Origin: Paragemmobacter kunshanensis
Lineage (GTDB): Bacteria > Pseudomonadota > Alphaproteobacteria > Rhodobacterales > Rhodobacteraceae
Length of the DNA: 64,000 nucleotides
Reading direction: 5' to 3'
NCBI RefSeq assembly: GCF_011059185.1
Contig: NZ_JAALFE010000011.1
Location: forward strand, 62,001 to 126,000
Every line of letters starts with the position of its first letter. The stretch's first letter is position 1. A program made the translations under genes and the position numbers. This document shows, in pieces, positions 51,486 to 60,613 of this stretch. Under the pieces are notes generated by a model, which did no database searches, was not told the DNA's origin, and worked only from the letters and a program-made list of their open reading frames with translations.

Positions 51486-52628
51486 ATGACCGAAACCCTG
51501 CTGTCCAATGCCCGCATCCTTCTGGCCGACCGGATCCTGCACGGCTGCCTGCTGATCCGCGACGGAAGGATCGCCGCGGTCGAGGCCGGCCCCACGGCGG
51601 CGGCGGGGGCCGAGGATCTGGAGGGCGATCTGCTGCTGCCCGGCCTGATCGAATTGCACACCGACAATCTGGAGCGCCATATCGAGCCGCGCCCCAAGGT
51701 GGACTGGCCGCATGCCGCGGCGATCATCGCACATGATGCGGAATTGGCCTCTGTCGGGATCACCACCGTCTTCGATGCGCTGCGCGTCGGATCGGTGACG
51801 TCGCGGGCGAAATCGAACTATGGCGAATATGCCCGCGCGCTGGCCTGCGAAATCGCGGCGCTGCGCCGGGTGGGGGCGCTGCGGATCAGCCATGCCCTGC
51901 ATCTGCGGGCCGAGGTCTGTTCCGAGACGCTGGTCGAGGAACTGGCGAAGTTCGGCCCCGAGGACGGGGTGGGGATCGTCAGCCTGATGGACCACACGCC
52001 GGGACAGCGGCAGTTCCGCGACCTGACGCAGCTGCGGAACTATGTCTGCGGCAAGCACGGGTTTTCAGAAGCGGAATTCGCCGATCACGTCGCCGGGCAG
52101 AAGGATCTGTCGGCGCGCTTTGGTGCGGTGCATGAGGCGGCCACCGTCAGCGGGGCGCGCCGTCTGGGCGCGGTGCTGGCCAGCCATGACGACACGACCG
52201 GGGATCAGGTGGCGCGGTCCGCCCTGCATGGCGCCCGCCTGGCCGAGTTTCCCACCACGCCCGAGGCTGCCCGCGCCTGCCGCGACCATGGCATCGCGGT
52301 GATGATGGGGGCGCCCAATCTGGTGCGGGGCGGATCGCATTCGGGCAATGTCGCGGCACAGGCGCTGGCCGAGGCGGATCTGCTGGACATCCTGTCATCG
52401 GATTACGTGCCCTCCTCGCTTTTGTCGGGGGCGCTGATGCTGGGCGATCTCTGGGGGGATCTGCCGCGCGGGCTGGCCACCGTCACGCGCGCGCCGGCCA
52501 TGGCCGCGCAGTTGCACGACCGGGGCGAGATTGCGCCGGGCAAGCGGGCCGATCTGATCCGCGTGCGCCGTTTCGGGACGGCGGGGATGCTGCGGGCGAC
52601 ATGGGTGGCGGGGCAGCGCGTGGCCTGA
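51486..52628 (+). CDS. phnM: Ribose 1-methylphosphonate 5-triphosphate diphosphatase
   Basis: 380-aa canonical PhnM of the amidohydrolase superfamily, standard length. Metal motif PGLIELHTDNLERH, then VTSRAKSNYGEY, DHTPGQRQF, ASHDDTT, MGAPNLVRGGSHSGN and LSSDYVPSSLL match characterised PhnM more closely than the paralogue at 43051-44259. Divergent from the DUF1045 gene with the palindrome between them. Confidence 0.94.
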   Translation: MTETLLSNARILLADRILHGCLLIRDGRIAAVEAGPTAAAGAEDLEGDLLLPGLIELHTDNLERHIEPRPKVDWPHAAAIIAHDAELASVGITTVFDALRVGSVTSRAKSNYGEYARALACEIAALRRVGALRISHALHLRAEVCSETLVEELAKFGPEDGVGIVSLMDHTPGQRQFRDLTQLRNYVCGKHGFSEAEFADHVAGQKDLSARFGAVHEAATVSGARRLGAVLASHDDTTGDQVARSALHGARLAEFPTTPEAARACRDHGIAVMMGAPNLVRGGSHSGNVAAQALAEADLLDILSSDYVPSSLLSGALMLGDLWGDLPRGLATVTRAPAMAAQLHDRGEIAPGKRADLIRVRRFGTAGMLRATWVAGQRVA

Positions 52629-52637
52629 CGCGCCGGG

Positions 52638-53495
52638 CTACCACGTCACATGGGCGGGCCAGCGGAACACCTCGTCCCCCTGCCCGCCCAGATGCATCAC
52701 CTGCCGCCGCAGATGCGGCGCGACCTCGTCCTTCGGCAGGCGGGCCAGATCTTCGGGGTCAAGCGGCGCGCCAATGTGCATGGCGATCCGCGCGCCCATC
52801 AGGCGGCGGGTTTCGTGAAAGATCATCGCGATGCGCAGCGGATAGGACAGGTGGCTTGCGATCTGGAACAGGCGCGAATTGCGGCCTTCGAAGAAGACCG
52901 GCAGCGTGGTGACGCCCGGCTCTGTCGCCAGACGACCGACGAAGCCATGCCAGGGCGCATCAAGGGCCGGGCCGCGCAGGGGGGCGTTGGCGGTGGCAAT
53001 CCCCCCGGCAGGAAAGACCGCGACGACCTTGCCCGCCGCCAGCAGATCGACGGCCAGCCTGCGGCTGCGGGCCGAGGCGCGGCGGGCCTCGGCGCTGCCC
53101 GAGAAATCAATGGGCAGAAGATGGGGGCCGATCTCGGGCGGCTGGCAAAGGACACTGTTCGTCAGGATCTGGACATTGCCGCGCAGGCGCATCCCCAACT
53201 GGCCCAAAAGCAGCCCATCGACGATGCCAAAGGGGTGATTGGCCACGAGAAGAAGGCCGCCAGAGGCCCGGATCGCCCCGGCGGGGGCGTGCCAGACAGG
53301 CTCTGCCCCGATCCGCAGAAGGCGAAGTGCTGCGTCGAAGACCGTCTCGCCCGGTGGCGGGGCGGCGGCCCAGTCGAGATAGAGATTGCGCAGCATCGGC
53401 TGGCCGGTTGCCCGTTCGACGCTGCGGATCAGCGCGCGCCGAAAGGCGGATTGGCCGGGATGGGAATAGGTAAAGCCGGGGGCTGTCTGGTCCAT
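52638..53495 (-). CDS. PlsC-type acyltransferase (possibly OlsA-like)
   Basis: 285-aa lysophospholipid acyltransferase-like protein. HxxxxD motif in VANHPFGIVDG (about residue 90), FPAGGIATA as the glycerol-phosphate block and LPVFFEGRNSRLFQ further on. It ends 9 bp from the phnM stop, convergent. The setting beside phosphonate genes and a Pho-like site upstream suggest phosphate-limitation lipid remodelling, for example ornithine lipid synthesis, but no OlsB gene is present, so this is inference. Confidence 0.75.
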   Translation of the reverse strand: MDQTAPGFTYSHPGQSAFRRALIRSVERATGQPMLRNLYLDWAAAPPPGETVFDAALRLLRIGAEPVWHAPAGAIRASGGLLLVANHPFGIVDGLLLGQLGMRLRGNVQILTNSVLCQPPEIGPHLLPIDFSGSAEARRASARSRRLAVDLLAAGKVVAVFPAGGIATANAPLRGPALDAPWHGFVGRLATEPGVTTLPVFFEGRNSRLFQIASHLSYPLRIAMIFHETRRLMGARIAMHIGAPLDPEDLARLPKDEVAPHLRRQVMHLGGQGDEVFRWPAHVTW

Positions 53496-53544
53496 CGAGG
53501 CGCGCCCTTCATCTGGATGATGGGGCAGTGCCTAGCCGAAACAC

Positions 53545-53562
53545 ATGACATTGTGGTTACGG
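53545..53562 (-). promoter_or_regulatory. Candidate Pho box upstream of the acyltransferase
   Basis: On the minus strand CCGTAAC-CACA-ATGTCAT: two 7-mers similar to CTGT(C/A)A(T/C) spaced by four bases, the PhoB site layout, 50-67 bp before the acyltransferase start. Confidence 0.4.
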
Positions 53563-53961
53563 TCCGGCGACAGGGGGATGACACCGCCCCCCTTGGCGCG
53601 GCTGGCAAGGAACCGCCGAGGCGGCAGCGATCAGACCCATGGCCGGGTTGCAGGGCGGATCGGAGGGGCGAATCATTCTTGCGTGATCCGTAACCCTTGA
53701 TTGATTCTTATGAGATTGAACAATCTTGTATGGTAACCTAACCGATTTCACATGGCCCCTTCGCCACAATCGCGCGCAGTTTGCGAAAGGGTTACGCCTT
53801 CTGGTTGCCGGGACGGAAACAGTCGGGGGGGCAAAGGCGCCCTTATCGCTGCGAACCGTGTGAATTGGGGCTTTTTGATGTCCGGATTCCGGCTTTTTCC
53901 AAACTTTCGTTTAGACCGAGCCAGCAATTAAGATAGATTTACAGATGGGGGACGAAGGGGG
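53563..53961. other. Long non-coding region before the NarL-type regulator
   Basis: Most of the 507 bp between the acyltransferase and regulator starts is AT-richer than the rest of the window and has no supported gene. It includes the hairpin-like AGATTGAACAATCT (53713-53726) and several T-rich tracts near 53870-53940. It probably holds the regulator promoter with a long leader. Confidence 0.5.
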
Positions 53962-53982
53962 GTGACCGGTCCTGCCGGTCAC
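53962..53982 (+). other. Leader hairpin before the response regulator
   Basis: GTGACCGG (53962-53969) pairs with CCGGTCAC (53975-53982) around TCCTG, ending 20 bases before the start codon and just upstream of the GGGAG ribosome site. Confidence 0.5.
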
Positions 53983-54002
53983 ATGCTGCCAGTGGGAGAC
54001 CA

Positions 54003-54650
54003 ATGACCAAGCTCATCCTGATTGATGACCACCCGATCGTTCTTGCCGGTCTGGTGGACATCCTGACATCGCAAGGGAAATACGAAATCGTCGCCACCGG
54101 GGCCACCGCCGATGCCGCGCTGCATCTGGTCCGGACCCATGACTGCGACGTTCTGGTCGCCGATCTGAACCTGCCCGGGGACATGGTGGAAACCATCCGT
54201 CAGATCCGCATCGACCGGCCCTCGGTCCGCATCCTCGCCTTCACGGCCAATGGCAATGTCGAATGCTGCATGCAGCTGCTGGCGGCAGGGGCCACGGGCT
54301 ATGTGCTGAAGGGCAGTTCCGGCGGGGATCTGTTCTATGCGCTGGAAGAGGTGGCGGCGGGCAAGGAATACGTGTCCTCGGCCATGGCCACCAAGATGGT
54401 GCGCGAGATGCGCCAGGCCCAGCAGCGCAAGGCGGAACGGGCCTCGGTCGCGTTGAATGCGCGGGAAGATCAGGTCGTGCGCGAATTGATGAGCGGCGCG
54501 TCCAACAAGGAAATCGCGACGAAGCTGAACCTGTCGGACAAGACGGTGAAGCATTACATGACCCAGATCATGCAGAAATACAACGCGCGCAACCGCGTCG
54601 AGGTGATCCTCGAGGCGCAGCGGCTGAGCGGGCATCAGATGCGCCAGTGA
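54003..54650 (+). CDS. NarL/LuxR-family response regulator
   Basis: 215-aa regulator. Receiver residues 1-120 with acidic pair IDDHP, phosphoacceptor in VLVADLNLPG and Lys in GYVLKGSS; C-terminal LuxR helix-turn-helix (LMSGASNKEIATKLNLSDKT, then VKHYMTQIMQKYNARNRVE). Its likely partner kinase is convergent, across a strong terminator. Target genes are unknown; the type I secretion operon is the nearest candidate. Confidence 0.9.
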   Translation: MTKLILIDDHPIVLAGLVDILTSQGKYEIVATGATADAALHLVRTHDCDVLVADLNLPGDMVETIRQIRIDRPSVRILAFTANGNVECCMQLLAAGATGYVLKGSSGGDLFYALEEVAAGKEYVSSAMATKMVREMRQAQQRKAERASVALNAREDQVVRELMSGASNKEIATKLNLSDKTVKHYMTQIMQKYNARNRVEVILEAQRLSGHQMRQ

Positions 54651-54704
54651 CGGCCGCGCCCCGCACGGGTGGCGCATGACGGAAGGCAGGGGGGCGGGGC
54701 GCAG

Positions 54705-54733
54705 GCACCGCCCCTTTTCGCAAGGGGCGGTGC
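54705..54733. terminator. Bidirectional terminator between regulator and kinase
   Basis: Perfect 12-bp stem (54705-54716 with 54722-54733) closing a TTCGC loop, between two convergent genes. The arms carry AAGGGG/CCCCTT, giving short U-runs in both directions. Confidence 0.75.
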
Positions 54734-54751
54734 GGCTGCGCGCGGCCTGCC

Positions 54752-56362
54752 CTAACCCTTGCCCCGCAACGCATGCAGCGCGTCGCTGCCAGAGGCGGCC
54801 GGAGAGTGCATCCTGTCAGCCGGGCCTTCCCCTGCATCGGGGCGGGGGTTGTTCTCCAGTTGATCGAGGTCGATCAGCAGGGCAACCTCGGTTCCCCGGC
54901 CCGGGCGGCTGGTCAGGCGCAGATCGGCCCCGATGCTGCGCGCGCGGTTGCGCATCCCGGCAAGACCCAGTGCCACGTGATCGCCTTCGGCGGCCTCTTC
55001 ACCACCAAGGCCTGGCCCCCTGTCGGAAACCGCGATGCGCAGGATGCCGTTGCCTTCCTCTGCCGTCACGGCCAGCCCCTGCCCCCCGGCATGGGCCTGG
55101 GCATTGTGCAGCGCCTCGCAGACCACGCGGTAGATGGCGGTGCGCATCTCGTCATCCGGGAAGGCGCGGATCGGGCCGATGTCCACGCGGACCTCGGAAT
55201 CGAATTCGGTGCGGAAATTCTCGACCGCGCGGCGCACGGTCTGCCCCACGTCCAGCCCTTCGAGCGTCGGCAGCACAAGCCCGGTGGAGATGACGCGCAG
55301 TTCCGCGATGGCCTGATCGAGCAGGTCGCTGGCCTTGGCGGCAATCGGGCTGTCGGCTTCGGCATGGGCAAGCTGGCTGCGATAGAGGGCCGCGATGCTG
55401 AGCAGCTGGATCGGGCCATCATGCAGATCCGAGCCGATGCGGTTCAGCACCGCCTCGGAGATCTGGCCGGCCTGGCGGCGCAGCTCTTCGGATTCCTGGA
55501 ACAGCCGCTGATTGGCCAGCGCCAGCGCATCGGCCTTGCGCAGGCTTTCGCCCAGGGCGGCCTCTTGTGCGGTGATGCGACGCTGGGCGAAGGCCACGAG
55601 GACGGCCAGCCCCACGATGCCCAGGACGAGCGAGCCGAGACGGATGGCATCGGTATCCTCGAGCATCCGCGAGATGCGGGCGAGCAGGAGTTCCACGCTG
55701 CAATAGATTTCCCCGACGGCGATCACCTGTCCGTCGCGGTTCACCAGCGGGATATAGACTTCATAGACGACGGTGCCCAGCGCGCCATCCCAGAGGTTTT
55801 CCGGCGTGGAGCCGTCGGCCTCGACGATCACCGTCTCGCCATGCAGGGCACGCAGGACGGCGGGTTCGGGCCGGCCCTGGTGTTCGACCGCCCCGCGCGA
55901 GTTGTAGACCAGCGCGCCGTGCAGATCCCACAGCTTCACGCGGTCGATATAGGCCGGGTCGATCTGGCCGGTGACGGCTTCCTGCACGCGGCGCTGGGTT
56001 TCCGCCGAGAGAGGGCCGCGCACGGCTTCGTTGCCCAGCGCCGCGATCAGCACACCGCGCGCAAGGGCCTGTTCGATCTCGAGCGAACCTTCGACCATGC
56101 GCCCGGCAATGACCTGGTTCTGCAGCTTGCCGGTAAGAACGGCCAGTCCGGTAAAGAGGATCGCGGCCAGAAGCAGGAACTGGCCCGTCAGGCCGATGGA
56201 GCGCAGGAACGTGGAAAACTGTGTCATGGAGTCGCCGACAAGGCCGGAAGGGGACGGATCCAAAGGCCCGGTCCAGCGCCGCGGGCGGGATGCGCCGGAT
56301 GTCCTGTCATTCGTCCCTCGCAGTTCCGGTCTATGGGCATCGGGCAAGCTGTCGCGCGTCAT
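54752..56362 (-). CDS. Sensor histidine kinase of the NarX/DegS class
   Basis: 536-aa kinase from the ATG at 56362, chosen for the GGAAGAAGG ribosome site; ATG 56227 (MTQFSTFLRS) is a possible later start without one. Two membrane helices (about residues 57-74 and 230-250 of the chosen protein) enclose a periplasmic sensing domain. The HisKA_3 phosphoacceptor is in GSDLHDGPIQLLS, and the HATPase has ALHNAQAHA and DRGPGLGG, then GLAGMRNRA. Such kinases pair with LuxR-type regulators, matching 54003-54650. Confidence 0.87.
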   Translation of the reverse strand: MTRDSLPDAHRPELRGTNDRTSGASRPRRWTGPLDPSPSGLVGDSMTQFSTFLRSIGLTGQFLLLAAILFTGLAVLTGKLQNQVIAGRMVEGSLEIEQALARGVLIAALGNEAVRGPLSAETQRRVQEAVTGQIDPAYIDRVKLWDLHGALVYNSRGAVEHQGRPEPAVLRALHGETVIVEADGSTPENLWDGALGTVVYEVYIPLVNRDGQVIAVGEIYCSVELLLARISRMLEDTDAIRLGSLVLGIVGLAVLVAFAQRRITAQEAALGESLRKADALALANQRLFQESEELRRQAGQISEAVLNRIGSDLHDGPIQLLSIAALYRSQLAHAEADSPIAAKASDLLDQAIAELRVISTGLVLPTLEGLDVGQTVRRAVENFRTEFDSEVRVDIGPIRAFPDDEMRTAIYRVVCEALHNAQAHAGGQGLAVTAEEGNGILRIAVSDRGPGLGGEEAAEGDHVALGLAGMRNRARSIGADLRLTSRPGRGTEVALLIDLDQLENNPRPDAGEGPADRMHSPAASGSDALHALRGKG

Positions 56363-56438
56363 GGCCTTCTTCCGGTGAGTATGAACATGTTCCCGCGTCA
56401 TCCGCAAAGCCGTTGATCGCGGCGCGGGGCGGGGGCGG

Positions 56439-57764
56439 CTATTCCTCGCGCATGGCCCGTTGCATCTGATCCATGACAGGCTGGACAATGTAGGAAATCG
56501 CCAGCCGTTCGGCGGTGGGCACGAAGACCTCGACCGGCATGCCGGGCACGAGGCCCCGATTGCCGAGCGCCGCCATGTCGCCGGTCGGACGGGCGCGGGC
56601 GATGAAATGCGGCTGGCCGGTGGCAGGGTCGATCACGGCGGCGGCCGAGACGGTTTCGACGACGGCGTCGATTTCCGGGGTCAGGCGCTGGTTGAAGGCC
56701 GGAAAGCGCAGGCGCGCGGCCTGGCCGGGGGCGATGGCGTCGATATCGGTGGGCGCGATGCGGAATTCGATCACCATGTCCTCGGCCCCCGGAACGATGG
56801 AAACCAGCGTCTTGCCCGGGGGGACCACTTCGCCCAGCGTGGTGACCTTCACCTCGTTCACCGTGCCCGCGACCGGGGCGCGCAGGACGGCGCGGGCCAG
56901 CCTTTCGCGCGCGGCGCGCAGTTGCAGATCCAGATCGACGATCTGGGGTTCGAGACTGCGCAGGTCGCGATGGGCATCCGTCCGCGCGGTGGTGACAAGG
57001 CGTTCGCGCTCCAGCGCGATTTCGGCCTGACGGATTTCGTTGCGCGCAAGGTTGGCCGCGATCTGGCCCATCTCGCCCTGCATGCGCGTCAGGTCGCGCA
57101 GGATCTCGTCCAGCCGGGTCTGTTCCACCGCGCCGCCCTTCAGCAGTTTTTCAAAGCGGGCATGGGCGGCCTCGACCAGAGCCAGTTCCTCGGTCAGCGA
57201 GGTTTGGCGGGCCATCAGCGCATCGCTGTCGAAACGCAGTTGATCGGCCTGCAGCGCCAATGCGGCAAGCTGGGCCTCGCGGTTGCGGCGGGCCTCCTGC
57301 ATCAGGCGGTTCTCGCCCTGGACGATACGCAGCCAGTCGGGATCGTCGGCGGCATGGCGCGAGGACAGCACCATCTCGCCACCGCTGCGTTCGGCGGCAA
57401 GGCGGGCGGCGCGGGCCTCGGCCTCGCGCAGTTGCGAGGCGAGCATGGCGATCCGGCTTTCGATCTCGAAGGTGTCGAGGGTCAGGACAGGCTGGCCCGC
57501 CGCAACCGTCTGGCCGCGGGTGACATGGATCGCGGCCAGCGTGCCGCCATCCAGATGCTGCACCGTCTGCAGATCGGACCGCACGAGGACCGAGCCGGAT
57601 CCGATGACGACGGAATCGAGCCGCGCCGTCGCGGCCCATAATCCGATGCCACCAAAGAGCAGTGCCGACAGGGCGGCGGCGGCGACCAGTCGTCCGCGCA
57701 GGGAAAAGAGGCCGGCATCCTCGGCGGAAGGGCGGCTGGGGCTTTGTGCGGCGGTCATCATCAT
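56439..57764 (-). CDS. Type I secretion membrane fusion protein (HlyD family)
   Basis: 441-aa periplasmic adaptor. One N-terminal membrane helix (LVAAAALSALLFGGIGLWAA, about residues 22-42), a lipoyl-like strand (GGTLAAIHVTRGQTVAAGQP), a long coiled coil (about 100-290) and a second lipoyl half plus beta-barrel (APVAGTVNEVKVTTLGEVV, VFVPTAERLAISYIVQP). Three consecutive Met codons begin at 57764. It links the ABC transporter at 58790-60613 to an outer-membrane channel that is not in the window. Confidence 0.88.
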   Translation of the reverse strand: MMMTAAQSPSRPSAEDAGLFSLRGRLVAAAALSALLFGGIGLWAATARLDSVVIGSGSVLVRSDLQTVQHLDGGTLAAIHVTRGQTVAAGQPVLTLDTFEIESRIAMLASQLREAEARAARLAAERSGGEMVLSSRHAADDPDWLRIVQGENRLMQEARRNREAQLAALALQADQLRFDSDALMARQTSLTEELALVEAAHARFEKLLKGGAVEQTRLDEILRDLTRMQGEMGQIAANLARNEIRQAEIALERERLVTTARTDAHRDLRSLEPQIVDLDLQLRAARERLARAVLRAPVAGTVNEVKVTTLGEVVPPGKTLVSIVPGAEDMVIEFRIAPTDIDAIAPGQAARLRFPAFNQRLTPEIDAVVETVSAAAVIDPATGQPHFIARARPTGDMAALGNRGLVPGMPVEVFVPTAERLAISYIVQPVMDQMQRAMREE

Positions 57765-57828
57765 GCTGTCACCCGTTCTGTCTGGGTCAGGCGGGGGCAT
57801 CCCGCCAGACCGGCTGTCATGCGGCCCG

Positions 57829-58785
57829 TCACAAGAGGCCCGCCGGGCTGTCCGGCACAAGGGAAGAGGTCGCCTCGGCCCCGGTCTCGGTCAGGGCGAC
57901 GGGTGGCGGGGCGTCGGCATCGGCGGCCGGGAAATGCGACTGCAGGAACGCCTCGCGCGAGTCGGGGTTGGACAGCAGGTCATGGCTGCGATCCTCGCGC
58001 AGGCGGAGGGCGGCAAGGCCGGGATCGGCGGTCTCTTCCCCCCTCAGGCGGCGCAGTTCGTGCTGGCTGATCCAGTCGCCGATGGCGAGTGTGCCGATGT
58101 CGCGCAGGGTTTCGGGGCCGAAGGGGGCCACAACCTGGGCCAGGCGGGCGAACAGCTGTTCAAAGGCGATCGGGCCGGGATCGGTTTCGGCAGGGTTGTC
58201 GGGGGCCGTGCCCGCGCCCGTTCCGGGGCCAGTTCCGGGGCTCCCGCCCCGGCTGCCCGGCCCCTCTGCCGGACCCGGCGCCGCGCCCGCCCCCGGGAAC
58301 GCGGCACCGTCCGGCAGGGGGCCGGGCCCCCGCGCCCCCGGCCGGCCCGCGCCCGGATCCCCGCCTGGAAGGGCGGGCAGATCCGGCACGGGCTCGGCCT
58401 GCGGAAAGAAACGCGACAGATCGAGCGCGCCCGGGCCACGGCCTATGCGGCCCAGATCGGCCACCATCCCGGCCTCGGGCAGGTCGCCCGGCGCGGGCGG
58501 CTCTTCCAGGACAGGGGTCTGGGCCAGCAGGGGCTTGACCGGCGCGGGGGCCATGTCGGCACGGGCCGCCGTCGCCTGATCCGGTGCTGCGGGCGCGCCC
58601 GGCCCTTCGGGGGCAGAGAGTTCCGCCGCGCCGAAAGCCGATTTCACCCAGGCCGCCATGCCGATCATCACACCGGCGAAGATTGCGGCGAAGGGGGCTT
58701 CGCGCCGGTCGGCCAGGGCAAAGAGCGCGCGCCCCTTGGGCTGGCGGTCGGCGGCGGATTTGCGGTTGCGGGTCTGGATCTGCAT
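57829..58785 (-). CDS. Proline/glycine-rich membrane protein of the secretion operon
   Basis: 318-aa protein that I do not recognise. It begins MQIQTRNRKSAADRQ, has one membrane helix (PFAAIFAGVMIGMAAWV, about residues 35-52), then about 150 residues very rich in Pro, Gly and Ala, and a more ordered C-terminus with IAFEQLFARLAQVVAPFGP and IGDWISQHELRRLRG. The start lies 4 bp after the transporter stop and the adaptor begins 64 bp later, so it is cotranscribed with them. It may be a periplasmic helper or regulator of type I export. Confidence 0.75.
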   Translation of the reverse strand: MQIQTRNRKSAADRQPKGRALFALADRREAPFAAIFAGVMIGMAAWVKSAFGAAELSAPEGPGAPAAPDQATAARADMAPAPVKPLLAQTPVLEEPPAPGDLPEAGMVADLGRIGRGPGALDLSRFFPQAEPVPDLPALPGGDPGAGRPGARGPGPLPDGAAFPGAGAAPGPAEGPGSRGGSPGTGPGTGAGTAPDNPAETDPGPIAFEQLFARLAQVVAPFGPETLRDIGTLAIGDWISQHELRRLRGEETADPGLAALRLREDRSHDLLSNPDSREAFLQSHFPAADADAPPPVALTETGAEATSSLVPDSPAGLL

Positions 58786-58789
58786 GGGC

Positions 58790-60613
58790 CTATCCCCGCG
58801 CCATCGCGTTGCGGGATTTCCGGTCGCGGGCCTTGTCCTCGCCCGGCTGCGGGGCCGTGGCTTCCAGCGCGATGTCATCGCTGCCCGAAACGGTGGACGG
58901 GGCGACGACCTGCCCGTCGCGGTTGGACAGCACCTCTTCCTTGGTGCCGAAGGCCACCAGCTTGCCCGCATGAATCGCGGCCACCATGTCAACCGCCGCA
59001 AGCACGCTGGGCCTGTGGGCCACGATGACGGCGATGCCGCCCCGGTCACGGATGCTGCGGATGGTGTCGTTCAGCGCGCGTTCGCCCGCTGCATCCAGCG
59101 CGGCATTGGGTTCATCCAGCAGCACGACAAAGGGATCGCGATAGAGCGCGCGGGCCAGCCCGATACGCTGGCGCTGGCCTGCCGAAAGGGCAGTGCCCAG
59201 CGCGCCCACCTCGGTGTCATAGCCCTCGGGCAGTTGCGAGATCATCTTGTGGACATTGGCCGCCGAGGCCGCCTTGAAGATGGCGTCGCTGGTGCGGTCG
59301 CTGTCGAAGCGGCTGATATTGTCGCGCACCGTGCCGTTGAACAGGCCCACTTCCTGCGGCAGATAGCCGATGATTTCGCCCGCGCGGGCCGGATCCCACT
59401 GGGTCAGTTCCACATCATCAAAGCGGATCGCGCCGCGCAGCACCGGCCAGACGCCGGCCAGCGCGCGGATCAGCGTGGATTTCCCCCCGCCCGACGGCCC
59501 CAGCACGGCCAGCGCCTGCCCGGCCTTCAGTTCGAAGCTGACATCCGACAGAAGCACGCGGCCATTGGCGGGCGAGGCGATGGTGACATTCTCCACCCGC
59601 AGCGAGCGGCTGGGGCTGGGCAGCATCAGGGGCGTGCGTTCGACCGAAAGCGCAACCAGCGTGTCGCGCAACTGGCCCCAGGCCTGACGGGCGCCGACGA
59701 TGCCCTTCCAGTTGCCGATGATCTGGTCGATCGGCGCCATGGCCCGCCCCGAAGCCACCGAGACGGCGATGATCGCGCCTGCGGACAACTCGCCCTTGAT
59801 GGTGAAATAGGCCCCCAGCCCCAGCAGCCCCGATTGCAGCAGCATCCGCAGCACGCGCGACATGGCGGCCATGGTGCCGGTGATGTCGGAGGCGCGGGTG
59901 TTCAGCGACAGATGGTCATGGTTGGCCTGGGCAAAGCGTTCCACCGCGCGGCCCGTCGCCCCCATGGCGATCAGCACCTCGGAATTGCGGGTGTTGGAAT
60001 CCGAGATGGTGTTGCGCAGCACCAGCGCGCGATGCGCCGATTTCGCAAGGTCGCGCGACTTCACCTCGGCGATGACGGTGAGCAGGGCCAGCGTCACCAG
60101 CCCGGCCAGCGTGACCGCGCCCAGAACCGGGTGCAGCAGATAGACGAAGATCAGGAAGACCGGCACGAAGGGCAGATCGAAGATCGCCCCGGGCGCCTGC
60201 GAGCCGAGGAAGTTGCGCAGGGTATCGACGCCGCGGCTGCGCTCTTGCGCCTCGGTCGGGGAAAAGCCGTAGCGCGGCATGTCGATGGCCACGCGATGCG
60301 ACAGCGGCGCAAGGCGGCGGTCGAGCCGCGCCCCGATGCGCACCAGAAGCTGCGCGCGGATCGTGTCGAAACCGCCCTGCACCAGGTAAAGCGCCAGCGC
60401 GAGGATGGAGAGGAAGACCAGCGTCTGCACCGAGCCGGAGGTCAGCGCGCGGTCATAGACCTGCAGCATGTAGAAGGAGCCGGTCAGCGCCAGCACGCTG
60501 ATCAGCCCGGAAATGGCGAAAAGCGCCCAGCCGAAGCGGCGAAGATCGGCGTTCAAAAGATCGCGCGCCTTCTTCAGGGCAAGGGGATCGGAGGGGGAAT
60601 TCGGTTGTGCCAT
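58790..60613 (-). CDS. Type I secretion ABC transporter/ATPase (PrtD-like)
   Basis: 607-aa exporter with a six-helix membrane domain (about residues 40-320) and a C-terminal ATPase: Walker A GPSGGGKST, signature LSAGQRQR, Walker B VVLLDEPNAALD and H-loop VAHRPS. No N-terminal C39-like domain, as in PrtD/AprD transporters for RTX enzymes. Start at 60613 is chosen; an ATG at 60649 would add 12 residues. It is transcribed downstream of the RTX peroxidase gene and is its probable exporter. Confidence 0.9.
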   Translation of the reverse strand: MAQPNSPSDPLALKKARDLLNADLRRFGWALFAISGLISVLALTGSFYMLQVYDRALTSGSVQTLVFLSILALALYLVQGGFDTIRAQLLVRIGARLDRRLAPLSHRVAIDMPRYGFSPTEAQERSRGVDTLRNFLGSQAPGAIFDLPFVPVFLIFVYLLHPVLGAVTLAGLVTLALLTVIAEVKSRDLAKSAHRALVLRNTISDSNTRNSEVLIAMGATGRAVERFAQANHDHLSLNTRASDITGTMAAMSRVLRMLLQSGLLGLGAYFTIKGELSAGAIIAVSVASGRAMAPIDQIIGNWKGIVGARQAWGQLRDTLVALSVERTPLMLPSPSRSLRVENVTIASPANGRVLLSDVSFELKAGQALAVLGPSGGGKSTLIRALAGVWPVLRGAIRFDDVELTQWDPARAGEIIGYLPQEVGLFNGTVRDNISRFDSDRTSDAIFKAASAANVHKMISQLPEGYDTEVGALGTALSAGQRQRIGLARALYRDPFVVLLDEPNAALDAAGERALNDTIRSIRDRGGIAVIVAHRPSVLAAVDMVAAIHAGKLVAFGTKEEVLSNRDGQVVAPSTVSGSDDIALEATAPQPGEDKARDRKSRNAMARG

